From: Staphylococcus simiae
GTDB taxonomy: Bacteria > Bacillota > Bacilli > Staphylococcales > Staphylococcaceae
DNA length: 64,000 bases
Assembly (NCBI RefSeq): GCF_017357005.1
Contig: NZ_CP071589.1
Location: 2,170,001 to 2,234,000 of the forward strand
Direction of reading: 5' to 3'
In this document: positions 27,527-37,337 of the stretch, piece by piece
Position numbering within the stretch: position 1 is the stretch's first letter
Layout of the letters: every line of letters starts with the position of its first letter
The notes under the pieces: model-generated
The model's input: only the letters and a program-made list of their open reading frames with translations
Told to the model about the DNA's origin: nothing
The model's database searches: none
Made by a program: the position numbers and the translations under genes

Positions 27527-28306
27527 CTATGTTTTATAATATGATTTACGAATATCATCTTTTTTAATGCCCAATTGCTGATAGTACTTATCCATAATCT
27601 CTGCAATGTGATTCGCCCAATGAATATCACTAGCATACTGATGTTGCGCTGGATCTTTTGGGTTCCATCTCATTTGATATAACGTAATCTGTTGGTTATC
27701 AAAGTAGTCATTTCTTATAAACTTAGCACCACCTAAAATGGCTTTACTTGGCGATGTCCACTGTTGTTCTTTAGCATAACTTTTTCCACTACGGACTGCA
27801 CTACTATCAAACGCACCGATACCAAAGAAATTATAATAACGTTTGTTACCATCCTTAATACCTTGTGCCAGTTCAGACCGTCCATTCCCAGTTTCAACTA
27901 AAGCATGACTTATTAAATAAATGGCATTCACTTCGTACTTATCTTGAGCTTCAAGAAAAGCTTTACCTTGATTTTTTAAAACACCTTTATCTTGTAATAT
28001 ATTATTAATTTCTTGTTCAGATAAAGGTACCTTTTCAGAAATATCCATATATTGTAATTTATTATCTTTATGCCCAATCATCATAGCATTTTGGATATCT
28101 TTTTTATTTGCTTCAACAAATTGTCCTTGCTGTTCTTTAGTATGCAACACATCTTTACTACTTTGTTTAGCTAAAGCTTGAGCAAATGTATAATTAATAT
28201 CATTACTAAATAATTTTGTTTCATTGACAACTAAAAGTATTGCAAAAATAGCTATAATGATAAGCAAGATGATTGTAGAAGTCTTTATTTTCACTTTTTT
28301 AGCCAT
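27527..28306 (-). CDS. sagA: Membrane-anchored N-acetylglucosaminidase, SagA-like
   Basis: A 259-residue protein with a short basic N-terminus and one transmembrane helix (about residues 9-28: TIILLIIIAIFAILLVV). An extracellular GH73 glucosaminidase domain follows, with INAIYLISHALVETGNGRSELAQGI (catalytic Glu), YYNFFGIGAFDSSAVRSG and WTSPSKAILGGAKFI. It cleaves glycan strands of nascent peptidoglycan. Locus and size match SagA of S. aureus as I recall; the symbol is tentative. GAGGGC precedes the ATG by 10 nt. Adjacent to a small membrane protein gene 21 bp upstream. Confidence 0.78.
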   Translation of the reverse strand: MAKKVKIKTSTIILLIIIAIFAILLVVNETKLFSNDINYTFAQALAKQSSKDVLHTKEQQGQFVEANKKDIQNAMMIGHKDNKLQYMDISEKVPLSEQEINNILQDKGVLKNQGKAFLEAQDKYEVNAIYLISHALVETGNGRSELAQGIKDGNKRYYNFFGIGAFDSSAVRSGKSYAKEQQWTSPSKAILGGAKFIRNDYFDNQQITLYQMRWNPKDPAQHQYASDIHWANHIAEIMDKYYQQLGIKKDDIRKSYYKT

Positions 28307-28327
28307 TGAATTAAGCCCTCATTTTTA

Positions 28328-28549
28328 TTACTTAGATAACACTACGTATGCTATAACAATTGCTAATAGCACAATTAAAAATGAAATATTTATTACTAAT
28401 CTCATTCCTGTTCTATCTCTAAACATCATATTAAAAATGACTAAACTAATTGATAATGAGACAGCGAAAAATGTAATCGCTAGAATAAGTTTCATCATAA
28501 TTAAAAATACTATACCTATCACTAACAAAACATTAGACGAAATCGCCAT
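28328..28549 (-). CDS. Small hydrophobic membrane protein of unknown function
   Basis: About 73 residues and two to three transmembrane stretches (SNVLLVIGIVFLIMMKLILAITFF; LVINISFLIVLLAIVIAYVVL). The annotated ATG at 28549 has no convincing ribosome site. An AAAAGGGTG lies about 30 nt upstream, and the frame is open back to a TGA there with no ATG/GTG/TTG in between. The true N-terminus may therefore lie upstream, or expression may be weak. It ends 21 nt before the sagA-like gene in the same orientation and could be co-expressed with it. Confidence 0.5.
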   Translation of the reverse strand: MAISSNVLLVIGIVFLIMMKLILAITFFAVSLSISLVIFNMMFRDRTGMRLVINISFLIVLLAIVIAYVVLSK

Positions 28550-28904
28550 TAGCTTTAAAATTTGCGGATTGATATGTCTTCACCCTTTTCTCTATAATTG
28601 ATTCTTCAACATACAAAACGAAATAGACGTTAGCAAAACAACTTAAGTTGATTGACATCATTATTTCTATCAACATGTTTGACGGTGTCATTGCTAAAAC
28701 AGTGTTAATCAAAACGTACACCACAATATTGGATGATTTCTAGCAACAACAATTGCACTTCGATATGGACCATGGGTATACAAAATAAGCATAACTGTTC
28801 GTACACTTTGTTGAAGAATCTATATTTTATACTCATAACTATTATGATACATGACGATAGACAGTTATGTCGATGTTGAATATTTAATTCAACCTATCAA
28901 AAAT

Positions 28905-28973
28905 GGCTCTCTCCCAAATTGGACTGATACATAATTGTTTTTTTATTTATCAGTCCAGAAAAATAGAGAACCT
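28905..28973. repeat. Shortest copy of the GGTTCTCT...GGACTGAT dispersed repeat
   Basis: 69 bp: CTCTCTCCCAAATTGGACTG ... TTATCAGTCCAGAAAAATAG, closely matching 19870-19951. With the terminator at 28988-29030 it occupies the right part of the 491-bp gap 28550-29040. The left part (28550-28900) has no supported gene. Confidence 0.75.
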
Positions 28974-28987
28974 CAAAAATAGTTAAT

Positions 28988-29030
28988 GCAAAAACAAAAG
29001 ACGTCCCATTGTTAAAATGGGAACGTCCTG
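28988..29030 (-). terminator. Terminator of the fdhA-DUF1641 operon
   Basis: Minus strand arms GGACGTTCCCATT and AATGGGACGTC are followed by TTTTGTTTTT, 10 nt past the DUF1641 stop. Confidence 0.85.
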
Positions 29031-29040
29031 TTATGTTGAT

Positions 29041-29514
29041 TTATTCATCTCTAGACATACCTTTAAGCATATTTAGCATATACGTTAAACTACGATTCAT
29101 GTCATCATCTTTTAATACACCTAACAAGCTTCTAATTGTTGTTTTAGAATTATCACTTGCTTGGTTAGCGACACTTAAACCTTTATTGACTTTATTTAAG
29201 AATTCACTTAAATCAGACACGTTCAAGTCACCTAATAAGAATACTAACGCAGCCATATTTGACATCAAGCCAGTATAAATATCTTTATTTAATTCGACGG
29301 CAAATTTATTAATGATAACTTGACGACCACGAATTGCTCCATTCAAGGCATCTAATAATTTGGCATCATCTAACGTTTTAAATAACTTAATTGCTTTTAA
29401 AATACTATCTTTATTTGCTGCAATTGCATCAGTTACTTCATTTAAACTTTCAAGTTTAATTTGCTCTTCAGATTTTTCTAAGCGAGTAATTTTAGAAGAT
29501 ATTCTTTCTGCCAT
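29041..29514 (-). CDS. DUF1641 protein associated with formate dehydrogenase
   Basis: A 157-residue, mainly helical soluble protein with LLDALNGAIRGRQVIINKFAVELNKDIYTGLMSNMAALVFLLGDLN, the core of DUF1641. Genes of this family regularly follow the fdhA of Gram-positive bacteria (YrhD next to YrhE in Bacillus subtilis). Here the start overlaps the fdhA stop by one base. A chaperone or electron-transfer-partner role is inferred from this linkage; no cofactor motif is visible. Confidence 0.8.
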   Translation of the reverse strand: MAERISSKITRLEKSEEQIKLESLNEVTDAIAANKDSILKAIKLFKTLDDAKLLDALNGAIRGRQVIINKFAVELNKDIYTGLMSNMAALVFLLGDLNVSDLSEFLNKVNKGLSVANQASDNSKTTIRSLLGVLKDDDMNRSLTYMLNMLKGMSRDE

Positions 29515-32468
29515 TATTTATTCACCTGATTTCCTGGGAAAACATAATCGTCTCTTTCCCATTTTTTCTGAACTTGAACACTGTATTGTGGGTGACGTGT
29601 TTTACCTACACGGAAGTTATTTGGATTCAATGGTGATTTACCACGTTTCGTTATAACTTCTAAGCGCGCACTTGTACGTTTATATGATGGTGTATCAGTA
29701 TACTTATCAACATCACTATTTGTCAGTAAGTTAATTGCACCCATGTCTCCATTTTCCATAGCATCATTATTTAATGGTATATAAATTTCTTTACCTTTAA
29801 CACGATCTGTAACATGGACAAGTAATGTTGCTTCACCTGAGTCAGAAATTAATTTAACTTCTGCACCTTCATGTATACCACGATCTTCTGCTAACTCTGG
29901 TGAAATTTCAACAAATGCATTAGGTACTTTGTATTTTAACATTGGTGTTTGATAAGTCATATTTCCTTCATGGAAATGTTCTAACAATCTACCATTGTTT
30001 ACATGTAAATCATAAACTTCATCTTGTTTGAAGTAGTTATCAAATGATAATGGGAATAATTTAGCTCGTCCATTATCAAAATTGAAGCCTTCTTGGTATA
30101 ACAATGGTTCATCCGTACCATCTTCATGTACAGGCCACTGTAAACTGTTGAAGCCTTCTAAACGATCGTAACTCACACCAGCATATAAAGGTGTTACGCG
30201 CGCGATTTCGTCCATGACTTCACCTGGATGTTTATAATTCCAATCAAATCCCATTTCTTTAGCGATTGCTTGGAAGATTTGCCAATCTGGTTTTGAATCG
30301 CCTAATGGTTTCAATGCTTGGTATAAACGTTGAATACGACGTTCAGTATTAGTAAATGTACCATCTTTTTCTAATGATGGACTAGCTGGTAATACGACAT
30401 CAGCAAATGTTGCAGTAAATGTTAAGAATTCATCTTGTACTACCATGAAGTCTAATTTTTCAAATGCTGCTTGAACAAAATTAATATTTGAATCAACGAT
30501 ACCAGTATCTTCACCATATAAGTATAATGAATGTATTTCGCCGTCATGGATACCTTCAACCATTTGATGGTTATCTTTACCAGGTTTTGGATTTAATTCT
30601 ACACCATATTCTTTTTCGAATTTAGCACGAATATCATCCGCTTCAATACTTTGATAACCAGTGATTTTATCAGGCATACTACCCATATCACTACATCCTT
30701 GAACGTTATTATGTCCACGTAATGGATAAGCACCAGTGCCTGGGCGACGATAGTTACCAGTTACTAATAATAAATTAGAAATTGCTGTACTTGAATCACT
30801 ACCGATATCTTGTTGTGTAATACCCATTGCCCAACATATAACTACTGATTCAGCTTTAGCACATTCTTCAGCAAAACTAATTAAGTCTTCTTTAGCAATA
30901 CCTGTCGCTTCTTCAGCAAATTCCATTGTAAATGTTTCTAATGATTTATAATATTCATCAAAATCGTCTACCCATTTAGCAATGAAGTCTTTATCATGTA
31001 AATCATGATCAATAATATATTTTGTTACTGCGCTTAACCATGCTAAGTCAGTACCAGGTTTAGGTTGATAGAAACGATCAGCACGTTCAGCCATTTCATG
31101 TTTTCTAATATCAAAAACATGCATTCTTTGACCAAATAATTTTTGAGCACGTTTCATACGTGATGCGATAACTGGATGTGCTTCTGCTGTATTTGTCCCA
31201 ATTAACACTGACATTGCTGATTTTTCTAAGTCTTCAATACTACCAGAGTCTCCACCATGACCTACCGTTCTAAATAGACCTTTAGTCGCAGGTGCTTGGC
31301 AATATCTTGAACAGTTATCTACATTATTTGTTCCAATAACTTGACGTGCTAATTTTTGCATTAAATAAGATTCTTCGTTCGTTGCTTTAGAAGAAGAAAT
31401 AAATGATAATGCATCAGGACCATGTTGTGTTTTAATTTTATTAAAGTTATCTGCTACAACTTTTAATGCTTCGTCCCACTCTACTTCATGGAATTCACCA
31501 TTTTTTCTAACTAAAGGCTTAGTTAAACGTTGATCAGAATTAATATGACCCCAAGAGAATTTACCTTTAACACATGTCGCAATTTTATTGGCTGGTGAAT
31601 CGTGTGAAGGTTGTACTTTTAAGATTTCTCTATCTTTAGTCCAAACTTCGAATGAGCAACCAACACCACAATATGTACATACTGTTTTAGTTTTCTTAAT
31701 ACGCTCTTTACGCATTTCAGCTTCTGAATCAGAAATAGCAAATAATGGACCATAACCCGGTTCTGCTTTTTTAGTTAAATCAATCATAGCAGCTAATGAA
31801 CCAGGTTCAGTATCTGTCATATAACCAACATTACCTTCCATATTTACTTCCATCATTGCGTTACATGGACATACAGTTGCACATTGTCCACAAGATACAC
31901 ATGAAGATTCATTAATTGGCACATCATTATCCCAAATAACACGTGGATGTTCACGATCCCAATCAATTCTAATTGTTTCGTTTACTTCGATATCTTGACA
32001 TGCTTCAACACAACGACCACATAAAATACATTGGTTTGGATCGTATCTATAAAACGGACCATAATCTTTTTCATATGGTTTCTCTTTATATTCGTATGTT
32101 TGATGTTGGAGACCCCATGCGTCCATTGTATTATGGATTTCACAATCTCCATTATTGTAATCACATACTGTACAATACAGCATATGCTTTTCTAAAATAC
32201 GGTCTAATGCTTCTTTTTGAGCATCTTTAACTTCATTATTAACAGTGTTTACTGTCATAGGACGATCAATCGTTGTACTACATGAACGTTCAATCTTTCC
32301 GTCGATTTCTACTGTACATGTATCACAAGTTTGTATAGGTCCCATCGATTCGTTATAACAAATTGAAGGTACAAACGTATCTTGAGATTTAATAAACTCA
32401 AGTAAATTCGTGCCAGGTTCAACAAGATAATCTTTGCCGTCAAGTGTGACTACCAAATGTTCTTGCAT
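29514..32468 (-). CDS. fdhA: NAD-linked formate dehydrogenase, molybdopterin catalytic subunit
   Basis: 984 residues with a modular N-terminus. A [2Fe-2S] ferredoxin domain (1-80; [15 protein letters not shown]) and a His/Cys cluster segment ([18 protein letters not shown]) are followed by two [4Fe-4S] ferredoxin motifs ([22 protein letters not shown]) and a further cluster-binding motif ([13 protein letters not shown], about residue 265). Then comes the Mo-bis-MGD domain with [16 protein letters not shown] and [16 protein letters not shown] contacts. The active-site ligand is cysteine; there is no in-frame TGA for selenocysteine. It oxidises formate to CO2, feeding electrons to NAD. ATG behind GGGGTGAATTGA. 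A Fur-like box overlaps the promoter. Confidence 0.93.
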   Translation of the reverse strand: MQEHLVVTLDGKDYLVEPGTNLLEFIKSQDTFVPSICYNESMGPIQTCDTCTVEIDGKIERSCSTTIDRPMTVNTVNNEVKDAQKEALDRILEKHMLYCTVCDYNNGDCEIHNTMDAWGLQHQTYEYKEKPYEKDYGPFYRYDPNQCILCGRCVEACQDIEVNETIRIDWDREHPRVIWDNDVPINESSCVSCGQCATVCPCNAMMEVNMEGNVGYMTDTEPGSLAAMIDLTKKAEPGYGPLFAISDSEAEMRKERIKKTKTVCTYCGVGCSFEVWTKDREILKVQPSHDSPANKIATCVKGKFSWGHINSDQRLTKPLVRKNGEFHEVEWDEALKVVADNFNKIKTQHGPDALSFISSSKATNEESYLMQKLARQVIGTNNVDNCSRYCQAPATKGLFRTVGHGGDSGSIEDLEKSAMSVLIGTNTAEAHPVIASRMKRAQKLFGQRMHVFDIRKHEMAERADRFYQPKPGTDLAWLSAVTKYIIDHDLHDKDFIAKWVDDFDEYYKSLETFTMEFAEEATGIAKEDLISFAEECAKAESVVICWAMGITQQDIGSDSSTAISNLLLVTGNYRRPGTGAYPLRGHNNVQGCSDMGSMPDKITGYQSIEADDIRAKFEKEYGVELNPKPGKDNHQMVEGIHDGEIHSLYLYGEDTGIVDSNINFVQAAFEKLDFMVVQDEFLTFTATFADVVLPASPSLEKDGTFTNTERRIQRLYQALKPLGDSKPDWQIFQAIAKEMGFDWNYKHPGEVMDEIARVTPLYAGVSYDRLEGFNSLQWPVHEDGTDEPLLYQEGFNFDNGRAKLFPLSFDNYFKQDEVYDLHVNNGRLLEHFHEGNMTYQTPMLKYKVPNAFVEISPELAEDRGIHEGAEVKLISDSGEATLLVHVTDRVKGKEIYIPLNNDAMENGDMGAINLLTNSDVDKYTDTPSYKRTSARLEVITKRGKSPLNPNNFRVGKTRHPQYSVQVQKKWERDDYVFPGNQVNK

Positions 32469-32658
32469 TCAATTCACCCCATCTATATATTTTCCGTAAA
32501 TGACTAGATAATTACATTTTAATATTCCATCTAACTATGCCCCACATAATTTAAAAAGATAGAATTGTATTAATTGTATTACTTTATATGCATTATGTTA
32601 AGTATTATTTAGCAATTTAATTTATGAAAACTTTTTCATTTGCAATTATTTGTACAAA

Positions 32659-32687
32659 ATTAAATTTTTAGAGCGTTTAATTGAAAA
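32659..32687 (-). promoter_or_regulatory. Putative promoter of fdhA
   Basis: Minus strand TTTTCA, a 17-nt spacer and TTTAAT. The leader would be about 185 nt. It overlaps the Fur-like box. Confidence 0.5.
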
Positions 32688-32698
32688 TGACTATCAAT
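32680..32698 (-). promoter_or_regulatory. Fur-like box upstream of fdhA
   Basis: ATTGAAAATGACTATCAAT (plus strand) matches the fhuD2 Fur box ATTGAAAATCGTTATCAAT at 16 of 19 positions and overlaps the predicted -35. Confidence 0.55.
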
Positions 32699-32803
32699 AC
32701 CGGTAACTCAACACATGCTAAACTAATCATTTAAATACAACAACTCTTCTTACTATACTAGTAACAAACTTTCACAGACAATCCATTAACCATAGCAAGT
32801 ACA

Positions 32804-32842
32804 CATAAAAAAGATGAAGACAACGCGTTCGTTATCTTCATC
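32804..32842 (-). terminator. Terminator of lcpC
   Basis: Minus strand arms GATGAAGATAACG and CGTTGTCTTCATC are followed by six T. It lies 11 nt after the stop. The rest of the 384-bp gap to fdhA holds that gene's promoter and Fur-like box. Confidence 0.85.
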
Positions 32843-32852
32843 ACTATATTGA

Positions 32853-33800
32853 TTATTCTAAATTGTCTCTTAATAATTTAGTGTTTTCTGATTTAGATGC
32901 ATCACTTGGTACAAAGTAATATAATCCATCACTTTGGATACCACCTTCACCGCTTAATTGGTGTTTATTAACAGTATCATTAGCATCTTTATAGTTGCTT
33001 CTTATAGTATTTAAATCACTCAATGTTAAATCTGTTTTAACATTATTTTGTATTTCATTCATTAAGCTATTAAAATGTGTAATAGATGACGGACTAGCCA
33101 TTTTATTAGCCATCGCTTCTAATACTAATTGTTGACGTTGTTGACGACCAAAGTCACCACCAGCACCTTCTTCTTTACGACTACGTATAAATTTAAGTGC
33201 TTCGTCACCATCTACATGTGTTTTCTCACCTTTTGAGAATTTCAAACCACTGACAGTAAAGGTATCATTACTAGTAACATCGACTCCACCAATACTATCA
33301 ATCATATCATGCAATCCATCCATATCAATCGTTGCATAGTGATCAATTGGTACATTCATTAATTTCTCAAGTGATTTCACAGCCATATTAGGACCACCAT
33401 AAGCATAGGCATGTGCAATTTTCTCACTTGTACCTCGTCCTACAATATCTGCTTTAGTATCACGTGGAATACTTACTAGTTCTGTTTTCTTTGCTTTAGG
33501 GTTAACCGATAATATCATAATACTATCGCTGCGCTCGCCTCCACCATTTTTCTTACGCTCTGAATCTGAGTCAACGCCAAATAAAGCAATCGTAAATGGA
33601 TCTCCATCTTTTAAGCTGACATTTTTATCTCGAAGTTCTGAATGACTGCGATCTAATGGATTATGTATTTTATTTCCTGTAATAAAAACTTTAGCTGCCA
33701 CATAAACAACTGCGATAATCGCTAATAAAACCAATATCCCAAATACCCATAAAAATATTTTCTTTGGTAGGCTCATTTTATTTCTTTCTGCTCGTCTCAA
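32853..33800 (-). CDS. lcpC: LytR-CpsA-Psr family wall-polymer ligase LcpC
   Basis: 315 residues. A short basic cytoplasmic N-terminus and one transmembrane helix (about residues 11-34: FLWVFGILVLLAIIAVVYVAA) are followed by the extracellular LCP domain with LFGVDSDSERKKNGGGERSD, LVSIPRDTKADI, and HVDGDEALKFIRSRKEEGAGGDFGRQQRQ. The conserved acidic and arginine residues bind lipid pyrophosphate-linked polymer. LCP enzymes attach teichoic acid or capsule to peptidoglycan; S. aureus LcpC favours capsule. The AAGGAG ribosome site overlaps a GTG at 33809, so the TTG at 33800 is the likelier start. Confidence 0.9.
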   Translation of the reverse strand: MRRAERNKMSLPKKIFLWVFGILVLLAIIAVVYVAAKVFITGNKIHNPLDRSHSELRDKNVSLKDGDPFTIALFGVDSDSERKKNGGGERSDSIMILSVNPKAKKTELVSIPRDTKADIVGRGTSEKIAHAYAYGGPNMAVKSLEKLMNVPIDHYATIDMDGLHDMIDSIGGVDVTSNDTFTVSGLKFSKGEKTHVDGDEALKFIRSRKEEGAGGDFGRQQRQQLVLEAMANKMASPSSITHFNSLMNEIQNNVKTDLTLSDLNTIRSNYKDANDTVNKHQLSGEGGIQSDGLYYFVPSDASKSENTKLLRDNLE

Positions 33801-33947
33801 CCTAACCACTCCTTCATCGACTATTTTCTATTTATCTTCTACTCTTATTCATTATAACTTACTTCAGATTTATTACTATACTTCTTAAGCCCCATTACTA
33901 TGCCAATAGCTTTTATGAACATTCACTAAATCCAAAGGATATAACTA

Positions 33948-34748
33948 CTATTTTTGGTACCCACCATGACTATTTAAAATATCTAATACTTCTTGATGGC
34001 ATGATGGATTACTAATGATAAATGGTCCAGCTTGAAGATGGTTGATAGGTTGTCCAGTTAGATTAGTCATCTTCAATCCCAATTCCTCAGCAAATAAAAA
34101 TTGTGCTGCAATATCCCACGGCTTAGGATTAGTATTAACATGAGCACCAAATTGTCCTTTGATTACTCTTATTGAATCCAAACCGCATGCACCAATCAAT
34201 CTATAGCTAAATGATGAAGCCAGTAACATTTGTACCGTTTCAATATTAATCACTTGTGCATTAAATGACACAATAGCATCCTGTAATGCAAGTGATTTAG
34301 GTTCCAATAATGGTTGCCCATTGGCAAAAGCTCCTTGCCCTTTAATAGCTTTATAAAGCACACCACGAGGATAATCATAAATATAGGATAATAATGGCTC
34401 TCCATTAACAAAATAAGCTAAAATGATGCAATAGTCTTCTTGTTGTTTAACCAGATTAGCTGTACCGTCTATCGGGTCCATAATCCATAAATGCTCAATA
34501 TCTTCATGTATAAATTGATTATTTTTTTCTTCCCCTAATAAATGATGTGTAGGAAAATGTTCATTCAAAAACGTTTCAAATTGATTTTGAATTTGTTTGT
34601 CTACATTAGTCACTAAATCAAAGCGATTCTTTTTAGTCGATGTTTTCATGTCTGCTATTAATGGCGGAATAATATTATCTAAATTAGTCATCCACTCACA
34701 AATTACATCATCTAAATATTGCAATATCTTATTATCGATGCCAGTCAC
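33948..34748 (-). CDS. Inositol monophosphatase family protein
   Basis: A 266-residue Mg2+-dependent phosphatase of the IMPase/SuhB/CysQ superfamily. Metal-binding motifs are LLGEEKN, WIMDPIDGTANLV (about residues 88-100) and NPKPWDIAAQFLFAEE. Family members hydrolyse inositol-1-phosphate, PAP or sugar phosphates; the substrate is not evident. It starts with GTG within AATGAGGTG. It lies directly downstream of the small RNA RsaI on the same strand, but the RsaI terminator separates them. Confidence 0.88.
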   Translation of the reverse strand: MTGIDNKILQYLDDVICEWMTNLDNIIPPLIADMKTSTKKNRFDLVTNVDKQIQNQFETFLNEHFPTHHLLGEEKNNQFIHEDIEHLWIMDPIDGTANLVKQQEDYCIILAYFVNGEPLLSYIYDYPRGVLYKAIKGQGAFANGQPLLEPKSLALQDAIVSFNAQVINIETVQMLLASSFSYRLIGACGLDSIRVIKGQFGAHVNTNPKPWDIAAQFLFAEELGLKMTNLTGQPINHLQAGPFIISNPSCHQEVLDILNSHGGYQK

Positions 34749-34827
34749 CTCATTAAATATATTATAACTATTAATGTCATCATAAATGAAAATTACATAT
34801 AAATGAAGTCACGTTTAAATTTATTCA

Positions 34828-34973
34828 TAAAAAAATCGGCTAGTCACGTGCTAGCCGACAAATAGAAAGGAAAGTAAGTAATAAATATTGAAGATGTTGT
34901 GATGTAACTTGAACGATTAATGAGCTATCTGCTATATAGCTCTACCCCTTTGTATAATCGCTCCCCCTGTTAC
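34828..34973 (-). ncRNA. rsaI: Small regulatory RNA RsaI (RsaOG)
   Basis: About 146 nt between the IMPase-like gene and the YafY-type regulator gene, the same locus as S. aureus RsaI. The RNA starts near GTAACAGGGGGAGCG, has a second G-rich motif AAAGGGGTAGAGC and a stem AGCTATATAGC / GATAGCTC, then a C/U-rich unstructured region. It ends in a strong terminator (TCGGCTAG / CTAGCCGA then seven T). In S. aureus this RNA accumulates when glucose runs out, because CcpA repression is lifted. It acts on sugar-uptake and biofilm mRNAs through its G- and CU-rich segments. No plausible reading frame is present. Confidence 0.88.
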
Positions 34974-34980
34974 AAATAAT

Positions 34981-35009
34981 ATAATAGCACAATTCGATTG
35001 AGTATGTAA
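34981..35009 (-). promoter_or_regulatory. Promoter of rsaI
   Basis: Minus strand TTACAT, a 17-nt spacer and TATTAT, with the start predicted 7-8 nt downstream, just before the GGGGG motif. Confidence 0.75.
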
Positions 35010-35018
35010 GCGTTTTCT
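35005..35018. promoter_or_regulatory. cre site (CcpA) of rsaI
   Basis: TGTAAGCGTTTTCT fits the catabolite-responsive element consensus TGWAANCGNTNWCA in all but the last base. It overlaps the -35 of rsaI, explaining glucose repression. Confidence 0.8.
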
Positions 35019-35121
35019 TAAAAGTTTTTTAATTTTTTAAAATTAAAAGTTGAAAATGTCTTCATTGTCACTCTTATGTTATACTTTGTGTAATATATCA
35101 TCTTTGTGGGAGGTGTGGACG

Positions 35122-35820
35122 TTGAACAAAGCTGAAAGACAAAATTTAATTATTACTTTAATACAACAAAATAATAAAATGACCGCGCTCGAATTAGCTG
35201 AACGTTGCCACGTTTCAAAACGGACAATTTTAAGAGATATTGATGAATTAGAAAACCAAGGTGTAAAAATTTATGCACATCACGGTAAAAATGGTGGCTA
35301 TCAAATTCAACAAACACAGTCTAAAATTGCAGTGAATTTAACTGAAAGTGAACTATCCGCCTTATTTTTAGTATTAAAAGAAAGTCAATCTTATTCAACG
35401 TTACCATATAAAAATGAAATCAACGCTATTCTTAAACAGTGTTTAACTTTACCTCAAACACGTTTACGAAAATTACTAAAACGATTAGATTTTTATATCA
35501 AATTTGAAGAGGAAAACTTAACAGCGCTGCCTTATTTATTTTCTGATATTTTAATTTATTGTACTGAAAGAAATGTAATGCTAGTCGACTATCAAGAAGA
35601 TGGACATATTACAGCTGAAAATATCATCTTTATCGGCTTACTTTGTAAGAAAGGTCACTGGCTTGCAGTCGTATATGATATTGGGTTGGGTTGTACTAGA
35701 GAATTGGAAATCTCAAATATCCTAGATATTTCATACTCATTTAGAAAGACAATTCAAACACACGACATATCTATCGATAACTATCAGCAATTTTTAAACC
35801 CCATTGATACGCCTGATTAG
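35122..35820 (+). CDS. YafY/DeoR-type HTH regulator with short WYL-like domain
   Basis: 232 residues. The N-terminal winged helix is ALELAERCHVSKRTILRDIDELENQGVKIYAHHGKNGGYQI (about residues 17-60), typical of YafY-family repressors. The C-terminal part, LFSDILIYCTERNVMLVDYQEDG ... WLAVVYDIGLGCTRELEISNI, resembles a compact WYL ligand-binding domain. It is shorter than the usual 300. The reading frame is open to 35050, but GGGAGGTG stands 8 nt before the TTG at 35122, which gives a normal HTH start. Target genes unknown; the neighbour rsaI is divergent. Confidence 0.8.
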   Translation: MNKAERQNLIITLIQQNNKMTALELAERCHVSKRTILRDIDELENQGVKIYAHHGKNGGYQIQQTQSKIAVNLTESELSALFLVLKESQSYSTLPYKNEINAILKQCLTLPQTRLRKLLKRLDFYIKFEEENLTALPYLFSDILIYCTERNVMLVDYQEDGHITAENIIFIGLLCKKGHWLAVVYDIGLGCTRELEISNILDISYSFRKTIQTHDISIDNYQQFLNPIDTPD

Positions 35821-35835
35821 GATATCAATGGGGTC
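35797..35835 (-). terminator. Hairpin at the convergent gene ends
   Basis: The arms CCCCATTGATAC and ATATCAATGGGG span the stop of the regulator gene at 35820. On the minus strand it is followed by a moderately T-rich tail, so it may end the CPBP protease transcript. Confidence 0.5.
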
Positions 35836-35842
35836 ACTATAA

Positions 35843-36577
35843 TTAACGCAAGGTTATAATACTTATAATAAAGGATATTAAGTTATTTAAAATATGAAAA
35901 GCTATCGATGCACCAAGGTTTCTTCCTGATTTAAGATAAATGAATACAAGTGCACAAGCCAATATTAAATAAGGTCCTAACTCAAATGGAGATTTAGCTT
36001 CAGTAACATGCATTGCTGCGAATAAAATAAGTGAAATGATACTCATCACGATAAAATTAAACTTTTTACCAAGTTCTCCTATTAAAATATGTCTAAAAAA
36101 TATTTCCTCTATCACTGGTGCTAATATTACTATTAATAAAAATGTAAATGGTAGAAACCAAGTTACGTTGAACAATTGATTTATTTCTAATTCATTTTGC
36201 GTTTCATCAAACTGTAAATGTTTTGGTAACCACTGTGTGGCATATCCATATCCTGACATCAATATCATCGATACAATATACAGTATGCCAATGAATAGCC
36301 AATGCTTTTTAATATAAGCTATTCCTTTTTTAAATCTTACTGTCATCGTTTTGAAATGCAACAAGTAAAATACAACTATTACAATGATATACGCTACAAT
36401 TTGTGACAATGTAGACAGCAAAGCCATTTCTAATTGATTCATTTCACTCTTATACATACTAAACAGTAAACCTGAAATAAACATTAAACCAAACATAGCC
36501 ACTATTAATATTGGTAATAATAGTAAATCACGCCAAGCTATATCTTTAAAACTATACTTTGTTTTAACTTTGCTCAT
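35843..36577 (-). CDS. CPBP/CAAX-type intramembrane metalloprotease family protein
   Basis: A 244-residue membrane protein with about six helices. The glutamate-pair motif APVIEEIFFRHILIGEL (about residues 160-176; EExxxR) and downstream histidines in LFAAMHVTEAKSP and ASIAFHILNNLISF form the family's active site. Bacterial members (Abi family) are implicated in peptide processing or immunity to bacteriocins. ATG behind AAGGGACATAAAA. Substrate unknown. Confidence 0.85.
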   Translation of the reverse strand: MSKVKTKYSFKDIAWRDLLLLPILIVAMFGLMFISGLLFSMYKSEMNQLEMALLSTLSQIVAYIIVIVVFYLLHFKTMTVRFKKGIAYIKKHWLFIGILYIVSMILMSGYGYATQWLPKHLQFDETQNELEINQLFNVTWFLPFTFLLIVILAPVIEEIFFRHILIGELGKKFNFIVMSIISLILFAAMHVTEAKSPFELGPYLILACALVFIYLKSGRNLGASIAFHILNNLISFIISIITLR

Positions 36578-36632
36578 TTTTATGTCCCTTCTACTTCAAT
36601 GGTATATTAAATTTTATTGGAGGTATGCTTTA

Positions 36633-36962
36633 ATGATAAACGAAAGTAAACTCATGTCTCAACAAATTATCACTTTACTCGTACTATTAGAACAAATGAA
36701 ATTCACTTTCTTAATGACGAAAAATGAATTAGATCATCTATTACAACAATTTAATGCTCTTTGTGTTACTGAATTCGATAGACTCCAAACTAATCCGACT
36801 TCCTATCAATCAATTCCTGGTTATATTGCCTACTTTGAAACTTTAAAATTTTTAGCTGAACATCCATTAAGTCAGATGGACTACGGCAACCCTCTACACA
36901 ATTTTAATCTTTTACAAACTAAACTATCTAACACATTAATTACAATTGATTTTATAAAATAA
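36633..36962 (+). CDS. Hypothetical protein, helical, about 109 residues
   Basis: A 109-residue acidic, leucine-rich protein (QQIITLLVLLEQMKFTFLMTKNELDHLLQQFNALC) with no signal peptide or known motif. It ends QTKLSNTLITIDFIK. Start chosen at 36633, behind TTGGAGGT with an 8-nt spacing. Divergent from the CPBP gene. A homologue occurs at this place in S. aureus as I recall. No function can be suggested. Confidence 0.6.
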   Translation: MINESKLMSQQIITLLVLLEQMKFTFLMTKNELDHLLQQFNALCVTEFDRLQTNPTSYQSIPGYIAYFETLKFLAEHPLSQMDYGNPLHNFNLLQTKLSNTLITIDFIK

Positions 36963-37337
36963 CTATATAGCTATTAAGTAATTTAATATCTAACATTTAT
37001 CAGAAAGTGTTTTATTAGATAAATTATTATATCAAATTTTTCCTTCAAATTGTAATGACTATTTAATAAGGTTATAATCATAATGATTAATATGATAAGT
37101 TGAGTCAGATTTAATTTACACAAATTAACTTTAAATTGTATGTAATAGCTATGGGTATGGGAAATTCATAGTTTAAATCTTCTTTTCTATTAGTAGCATA
37201 TGGGAGTGTGGTTACTTATAGAATCGTATTTAACTTTAATGATATTACTCAACTATACTTATATCACCCATCAACTTATTTTTCATTCTAAATATGTAGC
37301 AAATCATGACATTATAATTTGCCATACAACAAAAGAT
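36963..37337. other. 375-bp AT-rich intergenic region
   Basis: No supported gene, terminator or dispersed repeat copy. Presumably carries the promoter of the RpiR-family gene; the only strong element is the palindrome just after it (37338-37357). Confidence 0.4.

Noticed and set aside
28533..28724. 63-codon minus-strand frame upstream of the small membrane protein
   Set aside because: No ribosome site, no recognisable family, and it overlaps the start of the better-supported frame at 28328-28549.
29514..32468. Selenocysteine formate dehydrogenase
   Set aside because: The active-site region has cysteine codons and no in-frame TGA.
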